From assembly GCF_001659605.2 (NCBI RefSeq), contig NC_035164.2, positions 14,622,295 to 14,686,294 of the forward strand: a DNA stretch of 64,000 nucleotides, read 5' to 3'. The DNA is from Manihot esculenta. Taxonomy: Eukaryota; Streptophyta; Magnoliopsida; Malpighiales; Euphorbiaceae. Below the pieces are notes generated by a model. That model was not told where the DNA came from, searched no databases, and saw only the letters and a program-made list of their open reading frames with translations. Within the stretch, counting starts at the first letter, position 1. Every line of letters starts with the position of its first letter. A program made the position numbers and the translations under genes. Below are positions 36,242 to 47,256 of this stretch, piece after piece.

Positions 36242-36436
36242 GTATGCTTACTTTGTTTGACCCTGTTTTAATTTCAGCTTTGAATTTTTTTACTAATTTT
36301 CTAATTATACGGAAATTGTGTTTGTCAAGACTGGTATGCTTACTTTGTTTAACCCTGTTTTAATTTCAGCTTAGAATTGCTGTAAGTTTTTCTTACTAAT
36401 TTCTGAATTATACGGAGATTGTGTTTGTCAAGAAGG
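36240..36436. repeat. Tandem duplication of about 98 bp across a splice donor
   Basis: 'ggtatgcttactttgttt' starts at 36240 and again at about 36340. Both are followed by 'ccctgttttaatttcagctt' and 'ttgtgtttgtcaaga'. The 5' splice donor of the presequence exon is part of the repeat, so two candidate donors exist in near-identical context. Confidence 0.8.
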
Positions 36437-36839
36437 GAAACCCGGGATCATTTTGATTTTTGCTGTGGTAATTGTACTCAAGATAAGGGTTTTGGTTTGG
36501 TGAGTTTCTCATTTCACAGTAGTGGAAACAGAGATAACACATGAAGACAGCAGGAAAGATCAGTAACACGAGTGTGTTGGTTAACTATACATGTGATAAG
36601 TATAGTGAGCAAGAGTCATAAATGAGTATTGTATTCCATTATTCCCTGTTACAGTATAGGCTTTACCAGATATTCACTAGCTTCTTTCATTTAGAAAGGT
36701 TGTGTCAAATTTATTTGCTGTTCTTTGCTGGAAAACTAGGAGAAAATAATGGGAAAGGGAAATTTTGAAGCTTGTTACCTTTTACGTGTCCTTAATGAGC
36801 TAGTAGTTAGTAAAATCTTAACTTGGCATTGTTTTCTCT
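36437..36839. other. Intron or intergenic remnant, no gene seen
   Basis: Presumably intron sequence after the presequence exon. No exon-like open stretch with splice sites is visible before the Gypsy relic begins at about 36840. Confidence 0.45.
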
Positions 36840-37694
36840 AAGTCTATCGACTAACGCAAGAATCAAAGTTTTCCATGTGAAGAAGGCAAGCCATCTATAA
36901 AATCAGGAATAGGAAGGGGCTGAAGCAATCCAGCTGGAATTAATGTATCAGCTTTGGTTCATTGACAAACATCACAAGAGGCAACATACTATTTCACAGA
37001 TTGATACATGGATGGCCAATAAAATTGTTGCGTGAGGCACTTGTAGGTACGAAGCGCTCCTGAGTGGCCTCTAATAGGTGTATTATGAAATTCGTGGAGC
37101 AGTTGGTGAACAATCAGTGTATTGGGGGGAACAACTCGATGTTTGTAACACACAAGTCCATTGAGCCAAAGGTAAGGTTGACTCGGATTGGCAGTTGCTA
37201 ACTTGCCAATACTGAGCATGTATGGATTATGGGCAACCTCTTGCTTAATTTTGTCCCAAATTGCAGGTTGAGACACAAAGATGGCCTCGAGGCTTGGGCT
37301 ACTAAGGACCTGTGACAATTCATCAGTGTTGGTGTTTTCTCGACCAGGCTTGTAATGAATGTCATAATCATACCCAAGTAATTTGGCCACCATTTCTGCT
37401 ATTCCGGTATCACAATCCGCTGCTCTAACAAATGCTTCAAACTGTGTTAATCCGTATGGATATAAAATTTTTTGCCAAGTAAATAGGGATGCCATGTATG
37501 AATGGCATGAACAATTGCAAGCATTTCTTTAGCATAGACCATGATTTCTTAGCAACCCCCAAAGCTCTACTCATGGACGCTATAGGCCATTCTTGCTGTG
37601 TCAACACCGCTCCAATCCTATCACCGGAGGCATCACATTTGATGTTGAAAGATTCATTGAAATTCGGTGTAGCCAGAGTTGGGGTGGTGGTCAT
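36840..37694 (-). pseudogene. pol: Gypsy relic RNase H and integrase start
   Basis: RNase H: NFNESFNIKCDASGDRIGAV, then a broken stretch where the DQHSLKYL-type segment should be, then YDIHYKPGRENTNTDELS. Integrase zinc finger: HEFHNTPIRGHSGALRTYK and QQFYWPSMYQSVK, then VASCDVCQ after a stop. Near 36900 the reading 'PDFI' passes directly into 'DGLPSSHG'. The roughly nine residues usual between two DFI-like pieces are missing, a deletion that probably used those repeats. The DDE core is absent. Confidence 0.8.
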
Positions 37695-37702
37695 AGCATT
37701 TT

Positions 37703-38760
37703 TTAGATTTTCGAATGCCTTTTCTGCCTCCTCCGTCCATTGGAACTGTCCTTCAAGAGATTAGTTAATGGCTTAGCCAGCAATTCGTAATTGCGCACAA
37801 ATTTGCAGTAATAACTTGTAAAGTCTAAAAATCCACACAAATCTGAAATGTTAGTAGGCCTAGGCCATTTTATCATAACCTCAATTTTGCTTTGATCAAC
37901 TTTAACACCGGTAGAAGTAACAATATGACCCAAATTCTCAAGTTCTTGTAAACCAAAGGCACACTTTGAAAGTTTCACATAAAATTGTTGATGCCTTAAA
38001 ATTTCAAAAATCTGTTTAACATGTTCAAGATGCAAATTCCAATTGGGGCTATAGATTAGAATGTCATCGAAGAAAACGAGAAACGAAAATGGATTTGGGC
38101 AATAAGGATGAAAAATGGACTTCATGATTACAGAAGGGGCATTACAAAGTCTAAATGGCATGACTAAATATTCACAATGACATTATGTGCTCGGAAAGCA
38201 GTTTTATGAATATCATCAGGGTTTATGCGTACAAGATGGTATCCAACTCAAAGGTCCAACTTAGTAAAATATGTAGCATCATAAAGTTCATTAAGCATAT
38301 CATCAACAATAGGAATCAGAATTCTATCTTTAATAGTAACAACATTTAAAGCCCTATAATCGTTACAAAAATGCTAGGATCCATCTTTTTTATTTTTTTA
38401 ACTAAAAGAACAGGTGATGAAAATGGATCGGTACTGGGTCGAGTGAGCTCCAATTGCAATATGTCATGAACTTGTTTTTCAATTTCGGACTTTTAAAAGT
38501 AGGCATACCTGTATGGCCGTACATTGATGGGCTCGGTGCCTTCTTCCAAAATGATGCGGTGCTCAATGGCTTAGTGAGGAGGTAGCTGAGTTGGAACTTG
38601 GATCAGATCTTCAAATTGTTCAAAGTGTTGAGTCATAGCTGACGGAATTTGGGACGGCAGTTGGGTGGTTGTGATTGACAAGCAGAGTGCAATTAAGGTG
38701 TTGCCTTGTCGCTCCTCCTTAGAAAGAGAGGTCATAGTCACTGGTTGAATAGGCAAATTA
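37703..38760 (-). pseudogene. pol: Gypsy relic reverse transcriptase
   Basis: 37703-38161 is open and holds MPFRLCNAPS (family: MPFGLCNAPS), the catalytic FFDDILIYS and the thumb NLGHIVTSTGVKVDQSK. Upstream, in shifted frames, are FSSPVLLVKK, a YRALN-like segment, [18 protein letters not shown] and RINPDDIHKTAFRAH. Still further upstream (38571-38756) is the pre-RT linker with TQLPPH. At least two stops and a frameshift lie within the domain. Confidence 0.82.
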
Positions 38761-40000
38761 CTGATTCCCTTTAACTTGTAAAATGTATGCTCCTAGCGGA
38801 ATTCTGTGGTCAAGTTAGACCAATTACATGTGACATTTCGTAGTTACGACAACCATTGTACGCCTAAAACTATATCCAGCCCAATAAGTGGTAAAGTATA
38901 AAAATCGAGAGAGAGATATCTTGGAGATTGATTTTGACATCCTCAAATTGGCCACAACATTGCAATACTTTTCCATTGGCTATTTTGACATCAAAGGATT
39001 CAGTAGGAGTCATAGGTAATTTTAGAGCATTGGCCATTCTTTCAATGATAATGTGTAGAGCCGCTGTTTATGAGGACCATTACCTCCTTGGAACCAATTA
39101 TTGCTATGACTCTCATGGTGTTCGGAAAAGTCCACCCTATCATTGCATGCAGAGAAATTTTCGGTGGGGTGAGAAAGGGATCCTTCGGGTCGTACTCCTC
39201 GTCCACGATTGTGCACCCCTACAGTAAAAGCAGCTAGGATTGTTTGCAGTGATGACCGGGCAAGAATTTTTCATCACAATTAAAGCAAAGTCCTTGTGAC
39301 CGTTGCCTCTGCATTTCGTCCCACAATAATTTTTTGAATGGAATCGTTGTCCTTTGGGAATGACAAGTCCTTCAGGTGGAAGTCGAAATTTCAATTGTCT
39401 GAGCAACTGTTCATCCCGCATTCGAGTTAAGACTAATTGCGTCTTTCAACGTTTTAGGCTTGAACATTCGTATTTCCTCTGCTATTTCTAGTTTGAGTCC
39501 ACCCATGAAGGTTCTTACGAGTGCTTTTTGAGACCAGCCCTGCACTCGGTTTCCCAGCTTCTCAAACTCATATTGATATTCTCCGAAGGACCCAAGGTGT
39601 CGAATATTGGAAAGAGTTTCATTGAAGTCCTCACAATCAGTGGGTCCAAACCATGCCCATAATTCTTCACAAAAGGATTCCCAAGTGACTTCTTATTACC
39701 CTTCCTTGCATGTCCGGTGCAACCACTACCACCATTGGTTAGCTTTACCTTCCAAATGAAAAGAAGCTAATGGGACCTTTTGCATGAATGGTTCCACTTT
39801 CGTAAACCATTTTGTCGGGTCCCCACATGCAAAGCATGGAAATTCCAGCTTTGCCAATTTAGAAGAAAATGGAGGCCTGACACCTTCACACAAATTCTGT
39901 GACGACTCTCCTGTCAGGTGAGATGAAAATTTAGAGTGCTGGATCGAAGGTTATAGGTTGAGTGAGATGCGATGAGAAACAAAAGATTTAGAGAGTTTCG
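38761..40000 (-). pseudogene. gag: Gypsy relic gag and protease
   Basis: The protease region (about 38800-39200) shows LPLIGLDIVLGVQWLS-like residues and an INSGSTHN-like active site where families have DSGATHN. The zinc-knuckle-like CFNCDEKFLPGHHC lies at about 39240-39290. Upstream codons resemble a capsid region (weakly) until about 40000. Every part is interrupted; I base the call on motif order rather than on an open frame. Confidence 0.6.
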
Positions 40001-40518
40001 AAATAGTTATTTCCAATTGCTGCAGTTTGTCAGCTACTCCTTCCTCAATTCAAACAAGGTTTGTTAGGAGGCCATTGAGAGTTGTCTCTAAATTCTCAAT
40101 TCGTTATTTATTGGTTGTCATGGCTCTGATGTTAGGTCCTAGTCAAAGCCTCTTAGAGTTTTTTGGGTTTAGAAGTATTCTTCTTAGGGTGAGAATATAC
40201 CAAGGTTGTTGGATTAAATTTGAGCTCCCCTTCCATTCAATATACTCGTATTTAAATACGAATGCAACACTACTTGATCTTGTCTTCTAGGCACTATCTT
40301 AAGGAGTGGCTAGATGATAGACACTACTTAGATAATGGGCCACTACTTACAATAACAGAAAATGAAATAGAAATAATAACAGAAATGGAAAGCAAATTTT
40401 AAGGAGAGCTTGGTGGCCACGTTGCATGCCACTGTTCACGTGGGTAGTGACTTAGTCAGGATACTTGGGAGTCCTTTGACCCACTCTAGAGGACCATGAT
40501 AAGTCGTGAGGCTATTGG

Positions 40519-41088
40519 TGTAACGGTCAGCTGCTTGAGCTGCCTGCTTGCGGATTTGCGGTGCAAATCCGTCCCACATCGGCAGAGGATGAGAAATTGG
40601 AATTGTATATAATAACTAGCACGAAACTACTAAATAACTTGGGTTAACCATTTTGGGCCAAGTGGAAAGTGGGCCCAAAAGTTATTTGGGCCAGTTCGGG
40701 CCCGCCTGTTTCAATTGGTATCAGAGCCACCCTGGGTCAGACAAATTGTGCGGAGCTAGTGGGCCTACGAGGAAAGGGCTACCCGTGAGAGACGAGGTGG
40801 AGCCGTCCGAGGTATTAGCGAAGCACAATACCCAAGGTTCGGTCCTGGTTAGCAATTGTAATCGATTCAGTTGCGACGAGGACGTCGCAAATTTAGCGGG
40901 ACCGAGTGTAACGGTCAACTGCTTGCGGATTTGCGGCGCAAATCTGTCCCACATCGGCAGAGGATGAGAAATTGGAATTGTATATAATAGCTAGCACGAA
41001 ACTACTAAATAACTTGGGTTAACCATTTTGGGCCAAGTGGAAAGTGGGCCCAAAAGTTATTTGTGCCAGTTCAGACCCGGCTATTTCA
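40519..41088 (+). mobile_element. TRIM-type miniature LTR retrotransposon, copy C
   Basis: LTRs 40519-40713 and 40907-41088, TGTAACGG...TTTCA. A perfect initiator-Met PBS (TGGTATCAGAGCC) at 40716-40728 lies two bases after the left LTR. The purine-rich 'gcgggaccgag' touches the right LTR. Flanks are ATTGG and ATTGT, a possible 5-bp target duplication with one change. No gag or pol. The right LTR lacks a 13-base piece present in the left one. Confidence 0.88.
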
Positions 41089-41908
41089 ATTGTGCTATGA
41101 TATCACTGTTGAAATTTGATGATAGGTCTGGTCCAAGTCTGCATGTGGTGAGAGTGCTGGATCTCATAATGGGGTTTAATTGAACTTGATGTGGTAGCTT
41201 TCTTCAAAATGCCCTTAGGCAATTTGGATTGGGCTTACTTCACTTTATTAACTCTTCCTTTTTTCTTTTATCGATGTGGAATTCTCACTTCTCCAACAAG
41301 AACCATAAAAGCTATGATGCAATGCTTTTCTCAAAATGCTTCCTCTTATAAAGTTCTCTAAACTGTCTTCCGAAATTTGTATTTTGCAAAATGTTACCAA
41401 TTGGTGACACTTCATAATTTAGGAGACAACATTTAATTCTACTTAACAACTTTTGCCCTTTTTTGAAATCAATCTCAGTGTCACACCAAGACAAGTACAT
41501 CTTTTCATTTGATACAAGTGAACCAAAATCAAAACATGTGAACCAAACTTGGTACATTTTTTCATTTTATACAAGTGTACCAAAATCAAAACATGTGAAC
41601 CAAACTTGATAAAGTTAACATATATGCTACAATTGAAAGCAGTAAAATTTGTTTGAAAGGAATGAAGAAATTTAGCAACTTTTTATTTTTTTTATTTTTT
41701 TTATTTTCCCTCTTGGTTGAATGTTGATATGATAACAAGTGAGTAGTGCAATTTATTGTTTAAAATAAGTTTGCTGTAAGCTTGAAATCTTGATTTTCAT
41801 TTCCTTCAGATGCTTTCTTCCAAAAAATATGAACGTATTGTTCCTCTCTCTCTCCAGTTATTTTCTATTTTTAATTGTTTTAAAAAAAATTAATTATGAC
41901 ATATGCAG

Positions 41909-42415
41909 CTGATACTTCATTGCGGGACAAGATGATGAAACAAATGGCTCATCTTGATATCAATGCACAAGTAGGGACTTGCATGCCTCTAGCTTCTATG
42001 CGTATAGGCACATTAATCTACAACATTGAGATGAACCCAGGTCAAGGTGGGAAATTAGTTCGGGCTGCAGGAAGTTGTGCCAAGATCTTGAAAGAGCCAA
42101 CATCAAAGTACTGTTTGGTGAAACTTCCTTCAGGAGTAGAAAAATTGATTGATTCTCAGTGCTGGGCCACAATTGGCAGTCTCAAACCCTGGCCATAATA
42201 CTCGCACGCTTAGGAAGGCTGGCCAGAGCAGATGGTTAGGTCGAAGACCAGTTGTTTGTGGAGTAGCTATGAACCCAGTTGATCATCCTCACAGTGGAGG
42301 TGAGGGTCGGAGCAAAAGTAGTGGGTCCTTTGGAAGGGTGTCACAAACACCATGGGGCAAGCCAACTAAATGTGGCAGGAATCAAGAACGCAAGCGCAAT
42401 GACAAATTTAAATGA
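41909..42415 (+). pseudogene. Mitochondrial ribosomal protein uL2m (RPL2), 3' exon, frameshifted
   Basis: After an 'atatgcag' acceptor the exon encodes the C-terminal half of ribosomal protein L2. It shows [38 protein letters not shown], then, in another frame, [34 protein letters not shown] and [10 protein letters not shown], with a stop at 42413-42415. L2 organises the peptidyl-transferase centre; the GGGEG loop here reads SGGEG. A two-base loss in 'ggcagtctcaaac' (about 42178) shifts the frame, so the product would end at KPWP. The sequence resembles the nuclear gene for the mitochondrial protein rather than plastid rpl2. Copy A has a larger deletion. Confidence 0.85.
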
Positions 42416-43771
42416 TCTATTTATGTGGTTCCTCGTTTTGGACCGAGTATATAGCAGGCAGCTGTGACTTCAGGTCGAGAAAGTGTTTAGCTTTATTTCA
42501 TTACATGAGGGCTTAGCATGTAGTCATATTTGGTGATGCAGTGTTTTTCTTTCATAGCTGGGAGATTTGCAGAGGCTCACCTGGACAAATAAACCAGGAT
42601 TGTTTCTTAACAGGTTGGTATTTGTATATTTTTATATAAATCTTTGGTTAGCATCTGTTTAAGTTAAATCTTTAGCCTTCTTGTATTTCTTAAGACAAGT
42701 AACAGATAAGATTTTTTTCGTATAAACTAGTATAAGAAAACTCTCCACCAGAAGATTTTTGGAACTATGATTTTACAACGCTTTGTTGTATATATGTACA
42801 GCAGGACAACATTCTCAATGAGATTGCCATGTGGCCAACTCTCATTTCAGATAATAAAATATATCTTCTGCCTTATTATGTGCTGTATTTCCTTTAATTA
42901 ATTATCATACTTTAATTAGTAAATATCCTTTTTTTTTTTCTCTTTTTCTGAAACATACTGAATCTCTAGTTCATAGAAGGCCAAGTGTCAGTACAAGAAT
43001 GGGCCCCACTATTAAGCTTCTGAAAAATGTTATACTTTGTAATACAAAAAGGTCATTTAATAGGCAACAAATGATGAAAGACCCCATCTCCATAAGCTGA
43101 GAAAATAAGAAAAAACTTCAATATTGGAAGATCAAATCTAAAGACAACAATGAATTTCGGTGAGGAACAGCATCTATATAAAGTTGGTGAAGCTTTATCT
43201 TGGTATTTTCCACATATATATATTCACGTAAGAACTAATTGAATGGAGTGTTTAATAGCTGAAATTAACGAATAATTAATTAATAAATTTTTAAAATTAT
43301 TTAGGATGTTTAATATACTTTTTAAAATTAATATATTAACTAATTAGTAAATCTTTTTCTTAAAGATTAATTAGAGACAATAATATTTTATTTATTTCAC
43401 ATACTACTAATGATTTAAATAAACTGTATTTACATTTGTCCACCATCAATTATGAATTCAAGGGCTAATATATTTAATTCAAGTATGAATTGTGAAATTG
43501 AAAATTAATCTACGTGACTAAATAACTGATATTGCTCAGTACTATGTCCACTCAAATTATAGACACGAGTCGCTCGTAATTTTCAGTGATAAAATCTAAT
43601 TTTATATTTATCATTTAAATCAATGCTTGGCATCTGGATGATAATATTTAGATTCGGATCAATAATTTTTCATTCGGATAGAAACACATCATTTAGAAAA
43701 TATCATTCAAACGTTAACTCTTTGACTATCTTATGAATAACTAATCAATATTAACCTGTTAATTATATATA
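42416..43771. other. 3' flank of uL2m and AT-rich DNA, no gene seen
   Basis: The first 200 bases read like a 3'UTR. The rest is AT-rich without exon-like structure. From about 43250 on it is shared with copy A (1390 onwards). Confidence 0.5.
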
Positions 43772-44252
43772 GTGGTGAACAAAGTGAGTAATATTCAGTT
43801 GAAATTAAAAAAATTGATTGAATTAAATTAATTTAAAATTTTAGTTTTATTTTTTATTCAATTCAATTCGGTTTGATTTTTAATTTTAAAAATTTTAATT
43901 ATTTCAGTTCGATTTGATTTTAATAAAAAAATTTAAAAAATTGAATCGAACCGATTAGTGATAATAATATGTTATTTTCAATAATATAGAGAAATTAAAT
44001 AATATTAAGATTAAAATATTTTAATTAAATTTTAAATACTAAAAATAAATAGTAAAAAATAAAATATTTATTAAAAATTAAAACTGATCAAATCGAATCG
44101 AATTGAATTGAATGAGATCGATTCAGTTTGATTCGATTTTTAATCAAAATCAGTTTGATTCGATTTTTATAAATATTAAAATTTTAATTTTTAATTTATT
44201 CAAATCGATTTGATTTTAAATCGAACCGAATAAATAATCATCCCTAACTATA
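43772..44252. mobile_element. MITE-like AT-rich inverted-repeat element, copy C
   Basis: The left end reads 'tagtggtgaacaaagtgagt' and the right end 'aataatcatcccta'. In between, repeated 'ttcgattttt' and 'aaatcgaatcgaa' pieces face each other. It is longer than copy A because a central run of inverted 'tcgaatcgaattgaattgaa'-type repeats is retained. No coding capacity. Confidence 0.5.
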
Positions 44253-45145
44253 TGCATATAATGTTAATGAGGATATTTAGTTTAACTTTTTCACCTAGAT
44301 AATACATTTTGAAAGAGCTATTTTATCTGTTTGGTAAACTCTTTGAAAAGGCAGCTGATTCATTTTAGAAATTTTTTTTATCAGACTGATTAATTAGACC
44401 TTATTTTTTATTTAAATAATATTATTCTTTTAGTATACATTAATTATAAAATTTATATATTTAAATAAATTATTTATAAATATAAATATAAAATATTATA
44501 ATAATTATATTAACGGTAATCTTTATTTTTTATATAATTAAAATATTTATATATATATTTAAAATATTACTTATTGAAAATGTAATCAATTTAATATGAC
44601 TAAAATAATTAACATACAAAAAATTATAAAAATAAAGTCACAAAAAAATTACTGAATTAACTAAAATACTGGAGAATAATTTTTATAATCATTGCAAGGA
44701 CAAATTGATACTTTTAGCTATTTTTTGTACGTTCATCACTCTCTTATAAATGAGGACAAATAAATTTTATTTTATTTTATTTTATTTTTATTTTTCAATC
44801 GTTTAAATATGAAGAGATTTTTTTTTAATTTTCTTTCTCTTCCCATTTCTATCCAAACAAAGTGTTAATTGGAAAATTTTGTTTTTAAAAAAATATATTA
44901 TTAAGGCACAAATGCAGATGGCTACAGAAATATTGACAGGCAAAAACCGCTCCTTCAAAGCTCGTATGTCCCCTGGTGATAGCCGGAGAACTGCCCAATC
45001 TCTCTCCTCCATGCAACTGGCGAGCAAACCAACAAAACCACTACACTCACCAAAACCATCGTTTTCTCTTTTGAAATCTCTTTTAGGGAAAAAAAAAAAA
45101 AGAAAAAAGAAATCTCTTTCTTTCTCCTCTAAAACCTCACCTGCA

Positions 45146-45325
45146 ATGGCTTTCTTCTCATTTGGGCTATACCATCTCCAACCAACCAATTTAAGAAACA
45201 ATCCGTCCGCTTTTCTTCTTCCCTTAATCTGTCTTCACTTCATTCTCAGTTTTGTTTGGCTTTATCTCCACTTAGATTAGGTTCAAGATAGCTTGGCAGT
45301 GGTCTTCTTGCAAGAGCTGAAGATA
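45146..45325 (+). pseudogene. NHD1: NHD1 exon 1 fragment, copy C
   Basis: Same start as 30307 (MAFFSFGLYHLQPTNL) and the same early frame change as copy B, then a break after the codons for ARAEDK-like sequence at about 45325. No splice donor and no later exon. The shared frame change means it was present before the duplication, or that the true start codon lies elsewhere. Confidence 0.8.
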
Positions 45326-47256
45326 AACAAAATAGGTACTTTTGGTTCCTCTCTTCGCCATATAGTTTTCGCTTTCCCTCCCGCGATTACATTATAGGTA
45401 CTTTTGGTTCCTCTCTTCTCTCTCTGTTCTTCCTCTGTGTCTGTATCTCCCTCAAACCCTTCGATTCGATCCAATCTGAGAAGCCTATGTGAATCTTTAT
45501 CGTAATTTGGGGAAATCTAGGGTTTTTGCTTCTGAGTTTTGTTTCATTTTCTCGTGATGTGTTGGTAAATTGTTGATTGGAGATTGTTTTTATGATTGTT
45601 CGGGCGTTAGGGTTTGAGGATCTGAGTAAGGTTACGTGTTAAGTGGGCGTTTTTTTTGGTAAATTCAAAGATGTTTTGGCGTGGCGTCACCGGTGAGTGC
45701 TTATTTTTTTCTTTTTCATTTCTTGAATTGTTTCTTTCATTCTTGATTCGCATCACGTATTTATGAATGCATCTTCGTGTTAGTTTAGCTTTTTTGTTTC
45801 CTTATTGTCCCTTTTTTTTTTCCTTCCTAGTTGCTGGGGAGTGTGGAAAAATAGAAGCAAATGGATATTTTGAATTCCAGTGGTTTACTATGTCTCGGAC
45901 CCATCGTAGACTGAAACTTTTGTCTGATTCATCTGTATAACGTATTTCCCTTTTCTTTAACGGAGGTGGCGCTGGGTGGGGAAGGTTGATCATACATTTT
46001 GAATTATTTTTTAAGGCAAACTGATAATTTTCTTTCACTAGATTTGTTAAAACGAAGAAGTAGCTACTTAGGGGGATCAGGTGTGCCATGTTGCCCACCT
46101 CATCCATGGGTAGCCTTCAACGCCCAATGTAATAATGGCAGTAAAACGAGACCAAATCAACTTGAAATTCTTTTTATCCAATGCATTCACACGCAAATGT
46201 TTTGGATGTTCTAGGAAGAAAACTGTGTTTCTATAAATTGTTGACACTTTAGACCTTTTGCTGATAGAGTTACACGTTTTGAAGTTGGTTTTCTTGGAAC
46301 ATGCTTCCTTGAATTTCTAAGGTTTCCAATTTCAGAAATTAATAATGTGATGCTGTACTTGTTTAACGACTTTGAAATTTGAAGGCATTATAATTGGAAT
46401 ATTGGAGACTGTACCTTCTTAAAATCTTAATTTATTAGCGGTGTGCATCTGGGGATTGTAAAGTCAGCATGCTGAAAAGTCGAACTGCATTACTCTTTGT
46501 GATCACAGTATATGGGATAAGACCTCTGTTGGGAGTCACTATCATTTGTAAATTGTTATTGATCTGCTAGTGCTAACCACAATATTCATGTCTTTGCTGT
46601 TTGGACTTAAGTCTCACGCTCTCACTTTTGGTTGCATATCTATGTATAACATGGATACAATTGATTAACCACCTCTATCTTTTGGCGTGTGGGGGTGGGG
46701 GACCATGCTTGTGTGCCCACGATAAAAAGAATACTATAGAACTTCTTCTGTTATCCACACACACAGGAGTTAGGATATGGCAGTCGCTGGCACTTTGGGT
46801 GTGCTCACCATTATCTACTTTTGACATCTTTCTCTGTGCCTTATGTTATTCAGTTTATCTCTTTTGAGTGATGTAATTATCAGTCTGCCTGAGTCAACTC
46901 TGTGAAACTTGTGTAATCCAATGTCCTTTTTGTAACCCTAAATGCTTGAAAGCCCTTCTTGCTCTTAACTGTGAAGTTTGGATGATTGGATCCCTTGTTT
47001 TGTTTAGTATTATGAATTTTGGTTTGGCTTTTGTAATTTATTTGATAGTTGCCTAATTTTCTGTACTTACAATTTTATGTTTGGATGTGTTGTATAAATG
47101 CAAAGGGTGAGTCTTAAAATTTTTTTGTTGGATAATTTTGTGAATGTTTAAGGTGGAGACAATTTTGGATAAGGACAACTTTACACTCGAGGAGCTGCTT
47201 GATGAGGATGAAATTATTCAAGAATGCAAAGCTCTAAATGGACGTCTTATCAATTG
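45326..47256 (+). pseudogene. SIT4/PP6 phosphatase-associated (SAPS-domain) gene, 5' fragment
   Basis: 45326-45670 reads like a 5'UTR and contains a tandem repeat of about 62 bases ('aggtacttttggttcctctc' at 45334 and 45396). A short exon follows from ATG 45671 (MFWRGVTG) to a 'gtgagt' donor at 45693. After a long intron, the exon 47153-47256 encodes VETILDKDNFTLEELLDEDE and IIQECKALNGRLIN, then a 'gtaatg' donor. This is the hallmark N-terminus of plant SIT4-associated / PP6 regulatory subunits, which bind and direct the PP6 catalytic subunit. The two exons do not join in frame, so a small exon is missing or lost. Nothing of the SAPS domain follows; the gene stops at AT-rich DNA. Confidence 0.75.

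Larger units (their letters stand above)
36840..40351 (-). mobile_element. Decayed Ty3/Gypsy relic (second family)
   Basis: On the minus strand, from high to low coordinates: an LTR-like stretch (40130-40351, TGTTAGG...TTACA), a PBS-like ATCAGAGCC at about 40121-40130, gag with the zinc-knuckle-type CFNCDEKFLPGHHC (about 39240-39290), protease, RT, RNase H and the start of integrase. The element stops inside integrase at about 36840, with no 3' LTR. Many stops and frameshifts make it much older than the element at 12153-21855. The FSSPVLLVKK-type RT start and GHSGALRTYK integrase motif resemble another chromovirus-type lineage, but I would not name it. Confidence 0.8.
40409..45325. repeat. 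Segmental duplication, copy C (most complete)
   Basis: Starts at 'ggtggccacg', the same point as window position 1. It carries the TRIM element, the 57-bp tandem duplication, the uL2m pseudogene, 800 bases of its 3' flank, the MITE-like element and NHD1 exon 1 with its upstream region. The right end is sharp: NHD1 exon 1 breaks after 'gctgaagataa' at about 45325. Copies A and B cover different, overlapping parts, so C bridges them. Confidence 0.85.

Noticed and set aside
42149..42415. Organelle DNA insertion (NUMT/NUPT) as source of the L2 sequence
   Set aside because: An exon-like acceptor precedes it, a 3'UTR-like flank follows, and the residues resemble the nuclear gene. No other organelle sequence is nearby.
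44803..45280. 130-codon frames on both strands at NHD1 exon 1 copies (also 29970-30362)
   Set aside because: The minus-strand frames are shadows of exon 1 and its promoter-proximal A/T tract.
46601..46867. 88-codon open frame in the SAPS-gene intron
   Set aside because: Hydrophobic but without homology or splice-consistent borders; it is intronic.
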